The notes beneath the pieces were generated by a model. The model had not been told where the DNA came from, ran no database searches, and saw only the letters and a program-made list of their open reading frames with translations. Below are positions 23,583-37,498 of a stretch of 64,000 bases of DNA, in pieces. A program made the translations under genes and the position numbers. The stretch's first letter is position 1. Each line of letters starts with the position of its first letter. This DNA is from Brachyhypopomus gauderio (taxonomy: Eukaryota > Chordata > Actinopteri > Gymnotiformes > Hypopomidae): contig NC_135213.1 of NCBI RefSeq assembly GCF_052324685.1, forward strand, positions 1,509,646 to 1,573,645, written 5' to 3'.

Positions 23583-25412
23583 TTTAATTCAGAAAGAATT
23601 GCAAGGTTGTAGAGCAGACCAGAGGCAATACATACATAACATTGTTTACAGTCATTGGTTAGCTATGGTAGCTCCCATACATACAGTAACAGTACAGTTA
23701 TTGTTTCTTGAACATGAAAGCAACACTGTTATAATGAAGAAAAAAGCCCTGATCAGAGATCCTCGATAATCCCAGATGACAGGATTCCTGGATGAAGTTT
23801 AATCCCATGTTAGACAGCACTTTTGGGCAATCACCGCTATAACTGTAATTTCAAGGTGACTGGAGTCACGGGAAGTCAGAGAAACCACCCTGTTGTACGT
23901 CTATAGTCTCAGCCCCTATATACTCCTCTGGTAGCCATACTGCAGATGTGGGTGGGGGGGCAGCTTGCCATTCAGGGTGTGTGGCCCACCATCCCCCACC
24001 CCACTGGCCACTCACGGAGGGCCTGAACAGGGTCAGCGCCACAGCATTCCAGAAGGGGGCGCTGTTCCACGATAACACAACCAGACGTCAGGCTCTCGGA
24101 CCGTGTGCTGCTGTCTGTCTGAAGTAGAACACAGGAAATGCCACCCAGCTGTGGAGAGCTGGCGACAGCGGGTGTATTGCTCTTCAAAGAAACACTTCTG
24201 TCGAGTTATGAACACGGGTATAAACGTTAAGGCTGCGAATGATGAGGATGAAACGAATGTGCTCGTCTTGACCACAAACGCAAGTTCTAAAGAAAAGCAG
24301 GCTGTCAGAATCATTCAAAAACCACAATAATATTTTACATCTTTCTCTTTGTTAGTCTTTCTCCCGTCAGTTGTGCAATATCAGTCAATGCATTTCATAT
24401 ATAATATAAATATATTACACCCAGCACCACCCGTTTCCACCCATTCTACACATTGCTTTGTCCAATCTTAACACAGCTACAGAGAAACTCCTTCAAGCAG
24501 TTCAGATTTTCTTAACAGTATTGAAAGCATCTCCTGTATGATAGTCATACAGGTACAGCCCTAACATGGGACTTCCTGCTCACACTGGAATCAAAGCTGC
24601 GTGGGCCACGCCCACCAGGGTCTCAGACTCCACCCCCGACTCTCCACCACAAGGCCGTCCGACCGGTGGATGTCCTGGCCAGATCTTCTCAGCCGATTCC
24701 TCCACATCTACCAGTCAGTATGCAGAACTGTTCTAACCCAGGTCACGACCCCCCCAGGGGCAGGTGCAGGGGTCACGACCCCCCAGGGGCAGTTGTGCTG
24801 GGAGCTGAACAGAACAAAGCCCTAGACGTCATCCCTGAATGCACCGAACACCTCTGCTCGGGTTTACAAAATATAAACAATGTCAGCAACTGAAGGACAC
24901 ACCCACTCATCACTCAACAGGTGTGTGTGTATGTATGTGTGTATGTATGTGTGTGTGTGTGTGTGTGCACACACAGGGAGAGGGTGATATGTTGGCATGT
25001 GTCACTATGTGTTAAACCACCAAATACTCTTACACATGTAGACCTTGTCTGTAGTGCAAACGTAACCTCCCACCGGTCTCAGACCAGGATGAGACACAGC
25101 GCACAACCGAATACAGGGGGCCCTGGCCTGGCGTAACTCCTAGACTTAAACCACAAATAAATAAAAAGACAAAGACAGTGGACCAGAGCCACAGAAACAC
25201 CCAGAACGTGCAGACGAAGAAAGGTGTGGTTATCGTCGTGGAACCCAAACCTTCTACATAAAGCTGAAACTCAACCAAATATTGGTGTCAGATAAAACTA
25301 AAATAAAAAAAAACATACACAAGGACTCTGCAGGTTTGTCAGAGTGGCCGTCGGGTTAAAAGCGCGGCGCTCCCAGGGGCCGCGGAGGGTGTGTGTGTCC
25401 CCAGGGTCAGCC
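23583..25412 (-). other. golga3: Presumed GOLGA3 3' UTR and downstream region
   Basis: Nothing coding is seen between the GOLGA3 stop (25413-25415) and the ANKLE2 promoter. The first plausible minus-strand poly(A) signal is ATTAAA at 23583-23588 (TTTAAT on plus), suggesting a UTR of up to 1.8 kb. A GT tract lies at 24921-24967. The end of the transcript is uncertain. Confidence 0.4.
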
Positions 25413-25584
25413 TCATGAAGACTGCACGTCTCCACGCCTCTCCATCTCTGCCTCGTCTAGGGACAGCTTTCTAGAACCGTTGTCATGGATACCAAGTCTT
25501 TGAAGCTCCTCCTCTGCGCTGGCCAACGACACCACGGTAACTGTGTGTTCCTCCATCTGCTTCTGAAGGCTGTCCATCTCCTGT

Positions 25585-25615
<31 letters not shown>

Positions 25616-25944
25616 CCGAGAGACCAACAACCTCAGAAGGGCAATCTTAACCACCACGCAACTGTGCGTTTTAATCCACAATGACGGCTTTCGACGGCTT
25701 AAACAAAGTGCGTGTAACATACTTCAGCTGCCGTAAGCAGTTGTGCAGGTTGTTGAGGGGCTCTTTGTTGACGGAGGCGGAGGGCTTCAGTAGCTCGTCC
25801 AATAGGGACGCAGGAACCGGACAGTCAGGGATCTTCACCGGGGTCACGGGGGTCGAATCACCTTTCGCATCCACCCGCTGCTGCAGAGAACAAACACTAC
25901 AGCTAAAACACACATACACCACAAATCCCCCCTCCCACCACACA

Positions 25945-25991
<47 letters not shown>

Positions 25992-26171
25992 GGCGGGTGT
26001 TCGGACCTTCCTGGCGCGGGCGTGTTTCAGCTCCATCTTCAGCTGGCTGTTGTGCTGGAGGAGAGTCTTCATGCTGCTGCGTAGTTCTCCCACACGCGCC
26101 TGCAGCACAAACTTATCCTTCCTGGTGCCGTTCAGCTCCTCCTGGACCTGCTCTAGCTCCACCCGCACCCT

Positions 26172-26225
<54 letters not shown>

Positions 26226-26511
26226 GCGCACGCACACACACACGCAAATACACACACGCCAGACTTCAACTTGGTGATGGGTCAACCAGCAGAGCCATAT
26301 AAACACTTGGGCAAGGGTGTGTGTGTGTGTGTGTGTGCGAGACCTGTAGAGTGTCCTGCACACTGTCCAGCTCTCTCTGGCTGCACTGCTCAGACATCTC
26401 CAGCTGGTGGCGCTGTGCCTCCAGCTCTCTCTGCTTCTGCTCCACCTCCCACTTCAGGTCCTCCACCTGCCCAGAGAACAGGAGTGTGCATGTCTCCTTC
26501 AGCTGTACGTC

Positions 26512-26544
<33 letters not shown>

Positions 26545-26813
26545 GTACCTCCTGGTTAGTGAGTGGCTGTTTGTTAAGCTCCTCCTCCAGCTGTTTCTGC
26601 AGCACCTGCAGCTGGTCATGTGCCTCAGCAAGCTCCGCCTCAAACCGGGACACTTCCTCGGTGCGCTGCACATCCTGAGCCCTGAGGACACACCCCATCA
26701 CCCACGGTTACAGCAGGATGAAACCCGTCTGCACCAGCTGTGGTACAACTGGAAACACTGGAAACACTAAACCCACATTTGCGTGCATTACACACTGGTG
26801 CTGCCTCTCTTGC

Positions 26814-26851
<38 letters not shown>

Positions 26852-27000
26852 CGTACTCCAGTCTCTTGGCCTGTTCCTGCAGGTTCCTCAGTAGTTCCTC
26901 TTTGGCCTGCAGGTCCTTCCTCAGATCACTGAGCTCCAGCACAGCTGCACGGTAGTGTCTGCGATTATGCCCCGCCTCCAACTTAGCCTCCGCTACCTGC

Positions 27001-27058
<58 letters not shown>

Positions 27059-29839
27059 AGGTCATTTACCTAATTTACCTCAGATATGAGACAGAGCTGT
27101 AATGAAAACTGTTCTGAGGCCCAACACTGTGAAGCAGGTGAGATTAAACCCACAAGTCTCTCTACCTGATGTCTGAGATCAGGCACTACAACACGGTTCT
27201 GTAATGGAGTTCTGTGTACCTGCTCTGTGAGATCTTTCACTTTAATCTTCTCCTTCTCAAGTGCCGCCTGCAAAGTCTGGACCAGGTTTCTCATCTGCTG
27301 GTCTTCCTCCTCCTTCCTCTTCAGCACAGCTTGAACCTTCAACAACATCCCAGGCTCATTTTAACACCTACCTGTGGGTCTTGAATAGACTCACAGCAGA
27401 ATTAACTTGAACAGATAATCCCACATTCAGTCCTCTAGGAACTGAGGGATGATGAGGCGTCATCACTACACAGCGGTTATAAATCCCTGGGCTCAATCCC
27501 AGAGCTCAAGTCTGTACTTTGAGTCGTTTAACTGAACGTGTAGTGCCCCTCGACTGATCGCTGTGTTAATATAGGACACATACAGGCTCCGTGTGGTGCT
27601 TCACACCTGCAGATTGAGCTGGACCAGGTCCGCTTCTCTCTTGGCCAGAGCCGTCTCAAGGACCTTGGTGTGCTCCCGCAGTGCATTGTGGGACTGGCCA
27701 AGGCCTGCCAGCCTGCCCTTCTCGTGCTCCAGCTCCAGCGCCAGCTTCTTATTGGCGTCCTCCAGTCGCCGGATCCTCTTCTTGAAGCAGCGCGACTCCT
27801 GCAGCTGTGAAGAGGAGGGAGTGGCGTTACGCCCCGCCTCCATGCCCCGCCCCGCCAATACGCCCCGCCCCCACACTTGATGTGTGTCTAGTTAGGCCGC
27901 CTTGTTAAACCAAAACACAAACCCAGCAGCACACACCAAACAGTGAAACAAACCTGTGAAACTTTACATACACCATTAGAAAAGTACACTAAACCCATTA
28001 GGTCAAATAAGAAATGCGCAGTGCCATCTTTGAGTAACAGGCCCACCAGTGTGAGAGTAGCTGAAAGCTCGCTGTAAACGAGTTTACAGAACAAATGTAC
28101 TGAACGAGTGTATTAGTGTGTACTGAACGAGTGTATTAGCGTGTACTGAACGAGTGTATTAGCGTGTACTGAACAAGTGTATTAGCGTGTACTGAACAAG
28201 TGTATTAGCGTGTACTGAACAAGTGTATTAGCGTGTACTGAACAAGTGTATTAGCGTGTACTGAACAAGTGTATTAGCGTGTACCAGAGGTGGGACCAAG
28301 TCAGTGTTTTGCAAGTTTCAAGTAAGTCCAAGTCTTTATCCTCAAGTCCCGAGTCAAGTCTCAAGCAAAGACAGTCAAGTCAAGTCAAGTCTCGAGTCAA
28401 GACAGGCAACAGTCAAGTCAAGTCCCAAGTCTGAAACTTGGAATTTCAAGTCCTTTCGAGTCTTTTTTTTTTTTTTTTTACCAATGTTGCAGGTATATTT
28501 TAAATGTAAATAATAGACACGTGTTCTTTTTTAAATCTGTATTCTCCTCAAATCTTGATAAAACATGTGCAACTGAAAACACGAAGTATAAAAAAATTTT
28601 TTATTACACCTCTTTATTGCACAGTTCAATTTGTTAAAATTAGCTGCAAAAATATTCATACTTTAAACTACAATTTTCCAGAAATAAATATTACTGAACG
28701 AGTGCATTACAGTGTACTGAACGAGTGCATTACAGTGTACTGAACGGGTGCATTACAGTGTACTGAACGGGTGCATTACAGTGTACTGAACGGGTGCATT
28801 ACAGTGTACTGAACGAGTGCATTACAGTGTACTGTGCAGAGTGTACTAGAGCAGCAGTCACGAACCACAGGCCCGTGGGTCATAAAAAAATATATATAAA
28901 AAAATTCCCTAAATTTCATCGACGATTAAGTCGGAGTGATGTTTTATTTTGATAAATAAAAATAATTAATTGAGATTCACTCCCAATTACATTCGTCGGT
29001 GCGTCTGGTGAGTTTTATTTTTATGTGGATTACATTTCTTTTTATGCCAGTCGTATAATTTTATTTACCCCCCACACTTTAAAGGCCGGTCCGTGTAAAT
29101 ATTGTCTGACGTAACCGGTCCGTGAGTCAGGTTGGGGACCGCTGTACTAGAGTGTACCTAACGAGTGTACTGAGTGCTGCTAGTCACCTCGTCCTCCAGC
29201 TCCAGAACCTTCTCCTGATACTCCTCCAGCTCGTTGCTGGTGAGACTGATCACCTCCTGCAGCTCTTTCTCCAAGAGGGCTTTACTCTGGAGAACAGACT
29301 GAAGCTCCGCCTGCAGAGACTCCACCTTCGCCTGGGAGCACATACACACATTGTTCTAGAACCATGAACATAGCACATTGTTCTAGAACCATTAACATAG
29401 CACATTTTCTAGAGCTGTTAACATAGCAAATTATTCTAGAGCCATTAATATAACATTATTCTAGAACCGTTAACATAGCACATTATTCTAGAACCGTTAA
29501 CATAGCACATTATTCTAGAACCGTTACTCTAGAATGTAGAATGCAGACGTGTAGGCGAGGGGCACCAACGTTTACCTGCAGCGCCTCACTATTGCCCCCT
29601 GCGTCCACCTGCGCTTTGAGTTTGACTAGTTCTGCCTCTGCAGTCTCCTTGTCGGTGAGCGCCTCCTGGAGGCGACGGCTGAGAATGCCCACGGCGCTCT
29701 CATAGGCCCTGTGCTTGGTCTTCAGCTCCTTCTGGGCGCTGGTCAGATCTGTGCCCAGCCTCTTCACACGCACCTTCTGCTCCGAGATCGCCCTGACGCC
29801 CACGACAAGGAAAGGGTGAGTGTGATAATAGACGTATGG

Positions 29840-29875
<36 letters not shown>

Positions 29876-30000
29876 ATGGTCACGTGACTCACTTCTTGGC
29901 CTCCCCCTGCATCTGCTCCACCCTCTTCCTCAAGTCCTCGTTCTCCTCCGTTACAGCAGCGAGCTGACTTTGGTCAAACTGCAGGGACTGGACACGCAAC

Positions 30001-30078
<78 letters not shown>

Positions 30079-31255
30079 TGGAAGCACAGTCTGAGTGAGT
30101 ATATGTGTGTACCTGTATGTCCAGTCAGTCTGTGTGCATGTGTGTGTGTGTGTGCGTGTGTGCGTGCGTGCGTGCATGTGTGTGTACCTGTAGCTGCGTA
30201 TCCAGTCTGTCTCTCTCCGTCGTGACGTTTTGCAGATGCTCCTCCAGACTGGTCATCTGCTGCTGGACTCTCTGCACCTCCTGTAGGAGGCGCTGTTGTT
30301 CCTGCTCTGCACTCTTTTTCTCCCCCTCCACCCGCAGGACCTCCTCCTTCAGCTCCTTCACCTCTGAGGCCAGCCTCTTCTTTGAGGCCTTCAACTCGGA
30401 GATCAGCTGCTCCTTAGAACTGGCATCACGTCTGTATGCCTCCACCATCACCTATAGGGGGCGGCAGAGAGCACCCTAGTCCTGAATATGGAACGGTACC
30501 ATTGGTAGGTACTGTAGGTATGGCAGTTTTAGTATAGAAATGCTCATCTGAATTTGAAAACATAAAGGTGTGTGTGTGTACTGGGTGGTAAGGGCTGATT
30601 GTGACCAGTCACAAGTGGGAGGAGTTTACAATATGTGGGTGGAGTCACATACCTTCTGTTGCGTCAACTGCTCCTTCAGTTTCTGTGTTTGTTTCTTAAG
30701 GGAGACGTTCTCTTGCTGTAAGGATTCAATCTTGAAGACAAAAGATGAAAATTTATACAGAACTGTGTACAAAGCACAGCAGATTCTGCTCAATCACTCC
30801 CACGATGGGAAATACACTTGACCCAGGAACCCTGTGACCTCACATCCTGTCCCACCCTCTCGTGACTTCCTGTGCGGGCCTCACCTGTGTGGCCTTCACC
30901 TGGACGTCCTGCCGGAGGCGGTCCAGTGCGTCGGCGGTGGCCAGCGCGTCCTCTCCCAGCCGGCCGGCGCTGTCGTCCAGACGGACCTTCTCGTCCTGCG
31001 CGGCCTGCAGCGCCACTTCCAGCGCGATCTTGTCGTCGCGGAGGCGGGCCAGCTGCTCGTCTTGGGCGGAGCCGTCGGCCCTGGCCTCCTCCAGCTCCGC
31101 CCCCAGCTGCTCCAGCCGCACCTCCAGCAGGCGCATGGCCCGCTCCCGGTCCTGGAGCGCCTCGTGGGCCTCCGTCAGCTGCTGCATCACGCTAACGTGC
31201 TCCCGCTGGAACGAGGCCAGCTGCCCGTCCTTCTGGGCCAGGGCCAGTTTAACCT

Positions 31256-31297
<42 letters not shown>

Positions 31298-32123
31298 ACG
31301 TGAAACAGCCGTTCTACAAACCACCGCCCACACTGAGCACACAAGCCTGGAGATGGGATGTGGATCTCTAATGCTCTGAGGCCGTATTTTCCCATAATGC
31401 TGCGGCGCCCTCTGACGGTCCAGGTTTTGATTCTGGACCAGCTGAACCAGGCAGTCCAGAACAGGGAGGACCTGCTACTGCTGTCTGCTGGGAGAGGGAG
31501 AAAACGTGGACCACCCGGGATCTCCCAGGCAACACTGCTGCTGGAGGTTAAACCATCTGGCAGGCCTGGATCAGTGCTGTACGCCCAGTCCCCGATCAGA
31601 ACCTTCATTTTGGTGCTGACCTATGATCAGTTCCCAGCAGTTTTGCTCCCATTTCTGCGACTAAAGGTTTCATGGCCAAAAAACTGATTCAGGAACAGCA
31701 GTGTATAACCATGCTGAAATGCAAAGAAGGAACAGGCGACCATTCTGTAAACACGGTCTGTCCTTCTGGGGTTGAAGAATGAAATGACGTGCGTGTGTGT
31801 GGGTGTGTGTGTGCGTGTTCTAGCTCTCTCTTTTGTAATGTACATCTTTATCTGTTGTCTCTGCTATATTTTTTCTGTGTGTATGTGATCTATCTCTCTC
31901 TCACGTGGTGTGTGTGTGTACCTGATCTATCTCTCTCTCCAGTGGTGTGTGTGTATGCGTGTGTGTACCTGATCTAGCTCTCTCTCCAGTGGTGTGTGTG
32001 TGTGTGTGTGTACCTAATCCAGCTCTCTCTCCAGTGGTGTGTGTGTGTACCTAATCCAGCTCTCTCTCCAGTGGTGTGTGTGTGTGTGTGTGTGTGTGTA
32101 CCTGATCTAGCTCTCTCTCCAGT

Positions 32124-32162
<39 letters not shown>

Positions 32163-32270
32163 CTGATCTAGCTCTCTCTCCAGTGGTGTGTGTGTGTGTG
32201 TGTACCTGATCCAGCTCTCTCTCCAGTGGTGTGTGTGTGTGTGTGTACCTGATCCAGCTCTCTCTCCAGT

Positions 32271-32324
<54 letters not shown>

Positions 32325-32348
32325 CCTGTTCCAGCTCTCTCTCCAGTG

Positions 32349-32388
<40 letters not shown>

Positions 32389-32798
32389 CTGATCCAGCTC
32401 TCTCTCCAGTGATTTTGCCGTATTGGCCACTTTCAGCAGGCTCTCTCTCTCCTCTTCAAACTCCTCCAGTTTGTGCTGCAGATCGTCCTCCACCATCGTC
32501 TTCGCATCCTGAATCTGCTGGATAGCTGATTCCTGTGTCAACATGTCTGCCTAGAGGTGGAGTCAGAGAGGAGGCGGGGTCAGGTGAAGTGGAGTCAAAG
32601 AGGAGATGGAGTCAGGTGAGGTGGAGTCAGACAGGAGGTGGGGTCAGAGAGGAGGAGGAGGAGTCAAGTGAAGTGGAGGAGTCAAGTGAGGTGGAGTCAG
32701 AGAGGAGGCGGAGTTAGGTGAGATGGCAGAGTCAGGTGAAGTGGAGTCAAAGAGGAGGTGGAGTCAGGTGAGGTGGAATCAGACAATATGACTTATGA

Positions 32799-32829
<31 letters not shown>

Positions 32830-34584
32830 TGAGGGGCAGACCTCGATGCCCTGCAGCTGAACGGCAATGCGTTCCTTCTCCTTGATGGAGCGGTGTTTGG
32901 TCTCAGACAGCTGCTGAGACAACGTCACGTTCTCCATCTTCAGATTCTCCAGCACACCAATCTGAGTCATCTGGCCCACCTGGAGAACAACAAAACAGTA
33001 AACAAACCAACAGCAAATGATCAAACACAGCAACCTAAAATCACAGAAACATCCCCTCCTCCCGTGGACACAAGGAGAACTCTGCCTTGACCCCTGCTGG
33101 ACACCATACCTGCATGTTGGCCATCTGGGTCTGTAGGCGCACGCGGGCCTCCTGAGCCAGGGCCAGCTGGTTCTGGTACCAGACCCGCAGCTGCTGCAGC
33201 GACTGCACCTCCGCCTGCGACGTCTCCAGCCGCCTCTGGAGGGCCCCACGCTCCGCCTGGGTCTGCTGCACCTGCGCTTGGAGCTCATTTAGCTGATGTC
33301 GCAGCTCACTCACTAACACACACACACACACACACACACACACGCCATGAATTTATATTACATTTCCTTCTATTATTCTACACCTGCAGGTTTTCCTATT
33401 ATACCAGGAAAGCGTTCACTAGGATATTAAATGGATTTCAATAGATCTATATAGATATAAATGGGTTTTATAGACATAAATGGACATCTGGTAGCATGTA
33501 GGATTCTATCCAGATGATTTCAGGACTGTTACAAGGCAGCAGAGAGCTGCTAGCATGAGACATTTGCATTCGCGTTAAAAGTTTCCTACTGGTTAGCACC
33601 GCTAGCCACTGGCTTTCACTGGTTAGCACCGCTAGCCACTGGTTTCCACTGGTTAGTACCGCTAGCCACTGGATTCCACTGGTTAGTACCGCTAGCCACT
33701 GGATTCCACTGGTTAGCACCGTTAGACACTGGATTCCACTGGTTAGCACCATTAGACACTGGATTCCACTGGTTAGCACCGCTAGCCACTCCATAGCACC
33801 GCTAGCCACTGGCTTCCACTGGTTAGTACCGCTAGCCACTGGATTCCACTGGTTAGCACCATTAGACACTGGATTCCACTGGTTAGCACCGCTAAACACT
33901 GGATTCCACTGGTTAGCACCGCTAAACACTGGATTCCACTGGTTAGCACCGCTAGCCACTCCATAGCACCGCTAGCCACTGGCTTCCACTGGCTTTGTTA
34001 GCACTGCTAGCCACTGGCTTCCACTGGTTAGCAAATGTTAGCATCAGCCCTTCAGCCTCCTCACCCGTGCCGTCCTTGGAGGTCAGACTCTGCTGCATCT
34101 CCTCCACCCGTCCCATCAGCCTCTGGTACTGCTGCTCGGCGACCTGCAGGTCGTTGCCTAGCGACGCCAGGCCTGCGCTCTTGTCCTCCAGCTGGGTCTG
34201 GAGGTCGGCGACGGTGCGCTCGAGGGCGGAGCGGTCGGCCCGTAGCGACGACGCCTCGGCGGCCAGGGAGCCCTGCCTCTCCGCACTGGCCCTCGCCTCC
34301 TCCACCCGCGCCTGCAGCTGAGCACTCGCGGCCGCCAGCTCCGCCTGCAGCTCCGTCTTCTCCTGCAGGGCCTGGACAGGAACGCGGGAACACGGTCAGG
34401 GTGCGGGACACTAATACTGCACGTGCTTGGTGCAGGGACGGTACTCTGTCCATATTTCATATCAGCTCACCTGACTGGCCTCTGAGCAGAGAGACTCCAC
34501 CTGTCCCTCCAACCGCATCTTCTCCTTCAGGACCTGCAGCATCTCATCATGGGTTCCCATCACTGAGCTACCGTAAGACACACT

Positions 34585-34654
<70 letters not shown>

Positions 34655-36724
34655 ACTTTTATCACCTTACTGTGTCAATTTAAAATGTTTTAAAATGGCT
34701 GCAGGGCCTTAAAACGTAATGAAATTCTTAGTCAGTGTCAGTGAAATGTAGCGTGCTGGGGTGGGGTGTGGGGCAGTTAAAGTGGTTCACTGGGTAGTGT
34801 GTGGGCTGATGTGGAGGGTGGTGTGTGAGGTGGTGCGCAGTGCTCTGCACCTGCTGGAGAAGCTGTCCCTGCGGCTGCGAGGCTCCATGCCCTCCGCCTC
34901 CTGCTCCATCCGCTGCTCCTCGGTCGCCGCCTGCAGCACCTCCCGCAGCGAGGGGAACTGCCCCACCGCCTCCGCCGACACCTCCCGCCCCTCCACCAGG
35001 TACGGAGCCAGGGGCACCGCCGCGCCGCTGTAAGAGGAGCTGTCGCTGTCGTTCCCGTCCAGACGGAAGCCCGACTCACTCCCGTCCGCCTCGGACGCGC
35101 CGTCCTGGATTATCCGGGACGACTCCGCGGGGCCGTCCGGCTCGGAGCCGACGCTGATCTCGGAGACGGTGGAGACGGACTGGAGGGAACTGAAGGAGAC
35201 GTCCACGGAGAGGGCGGCGCGGGAGGTGGCCGCCGCCTCCGAGCTGGTCCCAGACTCCTCCGGGGTCTTGTAGTCCGCCAGGGAGTGGATCTTACTGGGC
35301 CGGCCACTCCTGGACTTCCGGTCTTTGGTGGGTGGGATCCCCAGACTGCCCAGTTTGGGACCACGGGGGACACTGGTGCGGAGGAAGGAGTACTCCTTCG
35401 TCATAGCAACAGTATTGGCACGTGGCAGACCCTCGGGGTGGAGCATGAGCTCAGGGTCCAGAGTACTGAAGGGGCGGGGCTTTGGTGTGGCCCGGTTATG
35501 AGACTGGGGTAAGAGAGAGAGGGGGGGAGAGAGAGGGAAGGACAGAGAGAGGGAGGGGGAGAGCATGACCGAGTGAGAGAGACAAAGACAAACAAAATAA
35601 AACACAAGAAAGTGAAAAAAGAAAACTTAGCAATTCAGTTCACTTCCCATAAGCCTCATCATGCAGGGTGTAGGAGACCCATGTTACAATGGGAATAACC
35701 ATAAACCCAACATGGCTGCCTGCTTATTAAAACACTCACGACTTCCTCTGATCAGTCACACAAAAGAGCGGCTGAGGGAGGATGATGGGACATGCTGGTT
35801 AGGAACTAAACAAAAGGCTTTGTGGGAAATGTCAGGCACTGACTCATGTGATGAGTAATGCGTTAGACCTCAAAGAGAAACGTCAGGATTTACTCCAAAA
35901 TTACTGAAATGCTCTGACAGCTTCCATCTATTGACTACTTACATTCTCCTTTAATTAGAACTCAAAATAGTGCTAAACTTTAACCTAACTGTATATACGC
36001 AGACCAACCTCACCTTATTTAAAAAAAAAAACAGTGCTGTCAATTCCAGGTGCCGCGATTAAAAGTCCTCACCAGGATTTTGCTCAGGCTTCCTGGATTG
36101 TGTTGACTCCACTAATTTTACCTGGATTGCTAATTAGAAAATCTAGCAAGCTTGAGCAAAATCCTGGTGAGGACTTTTAATTGCGGCACCTGGAATTGAG
36201 AGCACAAAAAAAAAAAAATTTAACTACAGTGTTGACATTTTAGAGTTTCTTTAAAAATAAAGAGTGTTAGAAAAGTTAGCATGCTTCTTAGCAGCCATAG
36301 CATGTCGGTGCGCAGGGCTAGCATGTTGGCTAGCATGTCACTGCGCAGGACTAGCATGTTGGCTAGCATGTCACTGCGCAGGACTAGCATGTTGGCTAGC
36401 ATGTTACTGCGCAGGGCTAGCATGTTGGCTAACATGTCACTGCGCAGGGCTAGCATGTTGGCTAGCATGTCGGTGCGCAGGGCTAGCATGTTGGCTAGCA
36501 TGTCGGTGAGCAGGGCTAGCATGTTGGCTAGCATGTCGGTGAGCAGGGCTAGCATGTTGGCTAGCATGTCGCTGCGCAGGGCTGGCATGTTGGCTAGCAG
36601 GTTGCTCACCCGCTCCTTGTGTCTCTGCACACGGTACTGTTTCAGTTGCTCCTCCAGGCGTCGTCGTGCCTCCAGGCGAATCTTTTCCTCATTCTCCATC
36701 TCTTGGGGTGGATCATTTGATACT

Positions 36725-36783
<59 letters not shown>

Positions 36784-37447
36784 CAAGCCATGAGCCACAG
36801 AGAGCCACATATATCTCTTTCACATAGATACATATACAGATATAGGTCCATCACCGACATCGTCAATCAAGCCATTGAGGGTAGTCGTCACTGTCCCTCC
36901 AGTATGTAATAACGTGATTAAAAATAGTATGTGAGGTTGTTAGTCATAATGAGCCTTAATGAGAACTCAGGGGTCGTTAGTTATAACGAGCCTTAACGAG
37001 ACCTGAGAGCGAGCTTGTGTGATGATGCCGTTGCTTTGGGCAGAGGTGAGGAGGCATGCAGTCAAGGCCTGAACCAGCATCACATGACCAGCCACTCCCA
37101 ATGGAAACAGTGTCATGTGATCACCCAAAGGAAACATGTGAGCCAAACATCAAGCTCGTGGGTGAGGTAACCAAGGCCTGGCTGGGTTGGCTGGGGTTAG
37201 GGCAGGTGAAAGAGCCCTTATCTGCCATCTATCATGAACAGACCCGTAGCGTGGGTCTGTTCTTGGTACCGGTACCGTGGGTCTGATCGCGGTACCAGCA
37301 GCACTGCGTCCAAACCTTCCCCAAGAGCCCACACGGCATGCAGAGAACACACTCCACGTGTTCATGATGACACATGTTCAGCCATGTTAAAACACACTGC
37401 TCCCCAAAGCAGGAAACCCATCAATGACATACATGCACGTGCGCTCA

Positions 37448-37498
<51 letters not shown>

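Noticed and set aside
34035-34712. 225-codon plus frame
   Set aside because: Antisense to GOLGA3 exons 34065-34371 and 34471-34582 and then a CA repeat; the golgin coiled coil on minus is the real reading.
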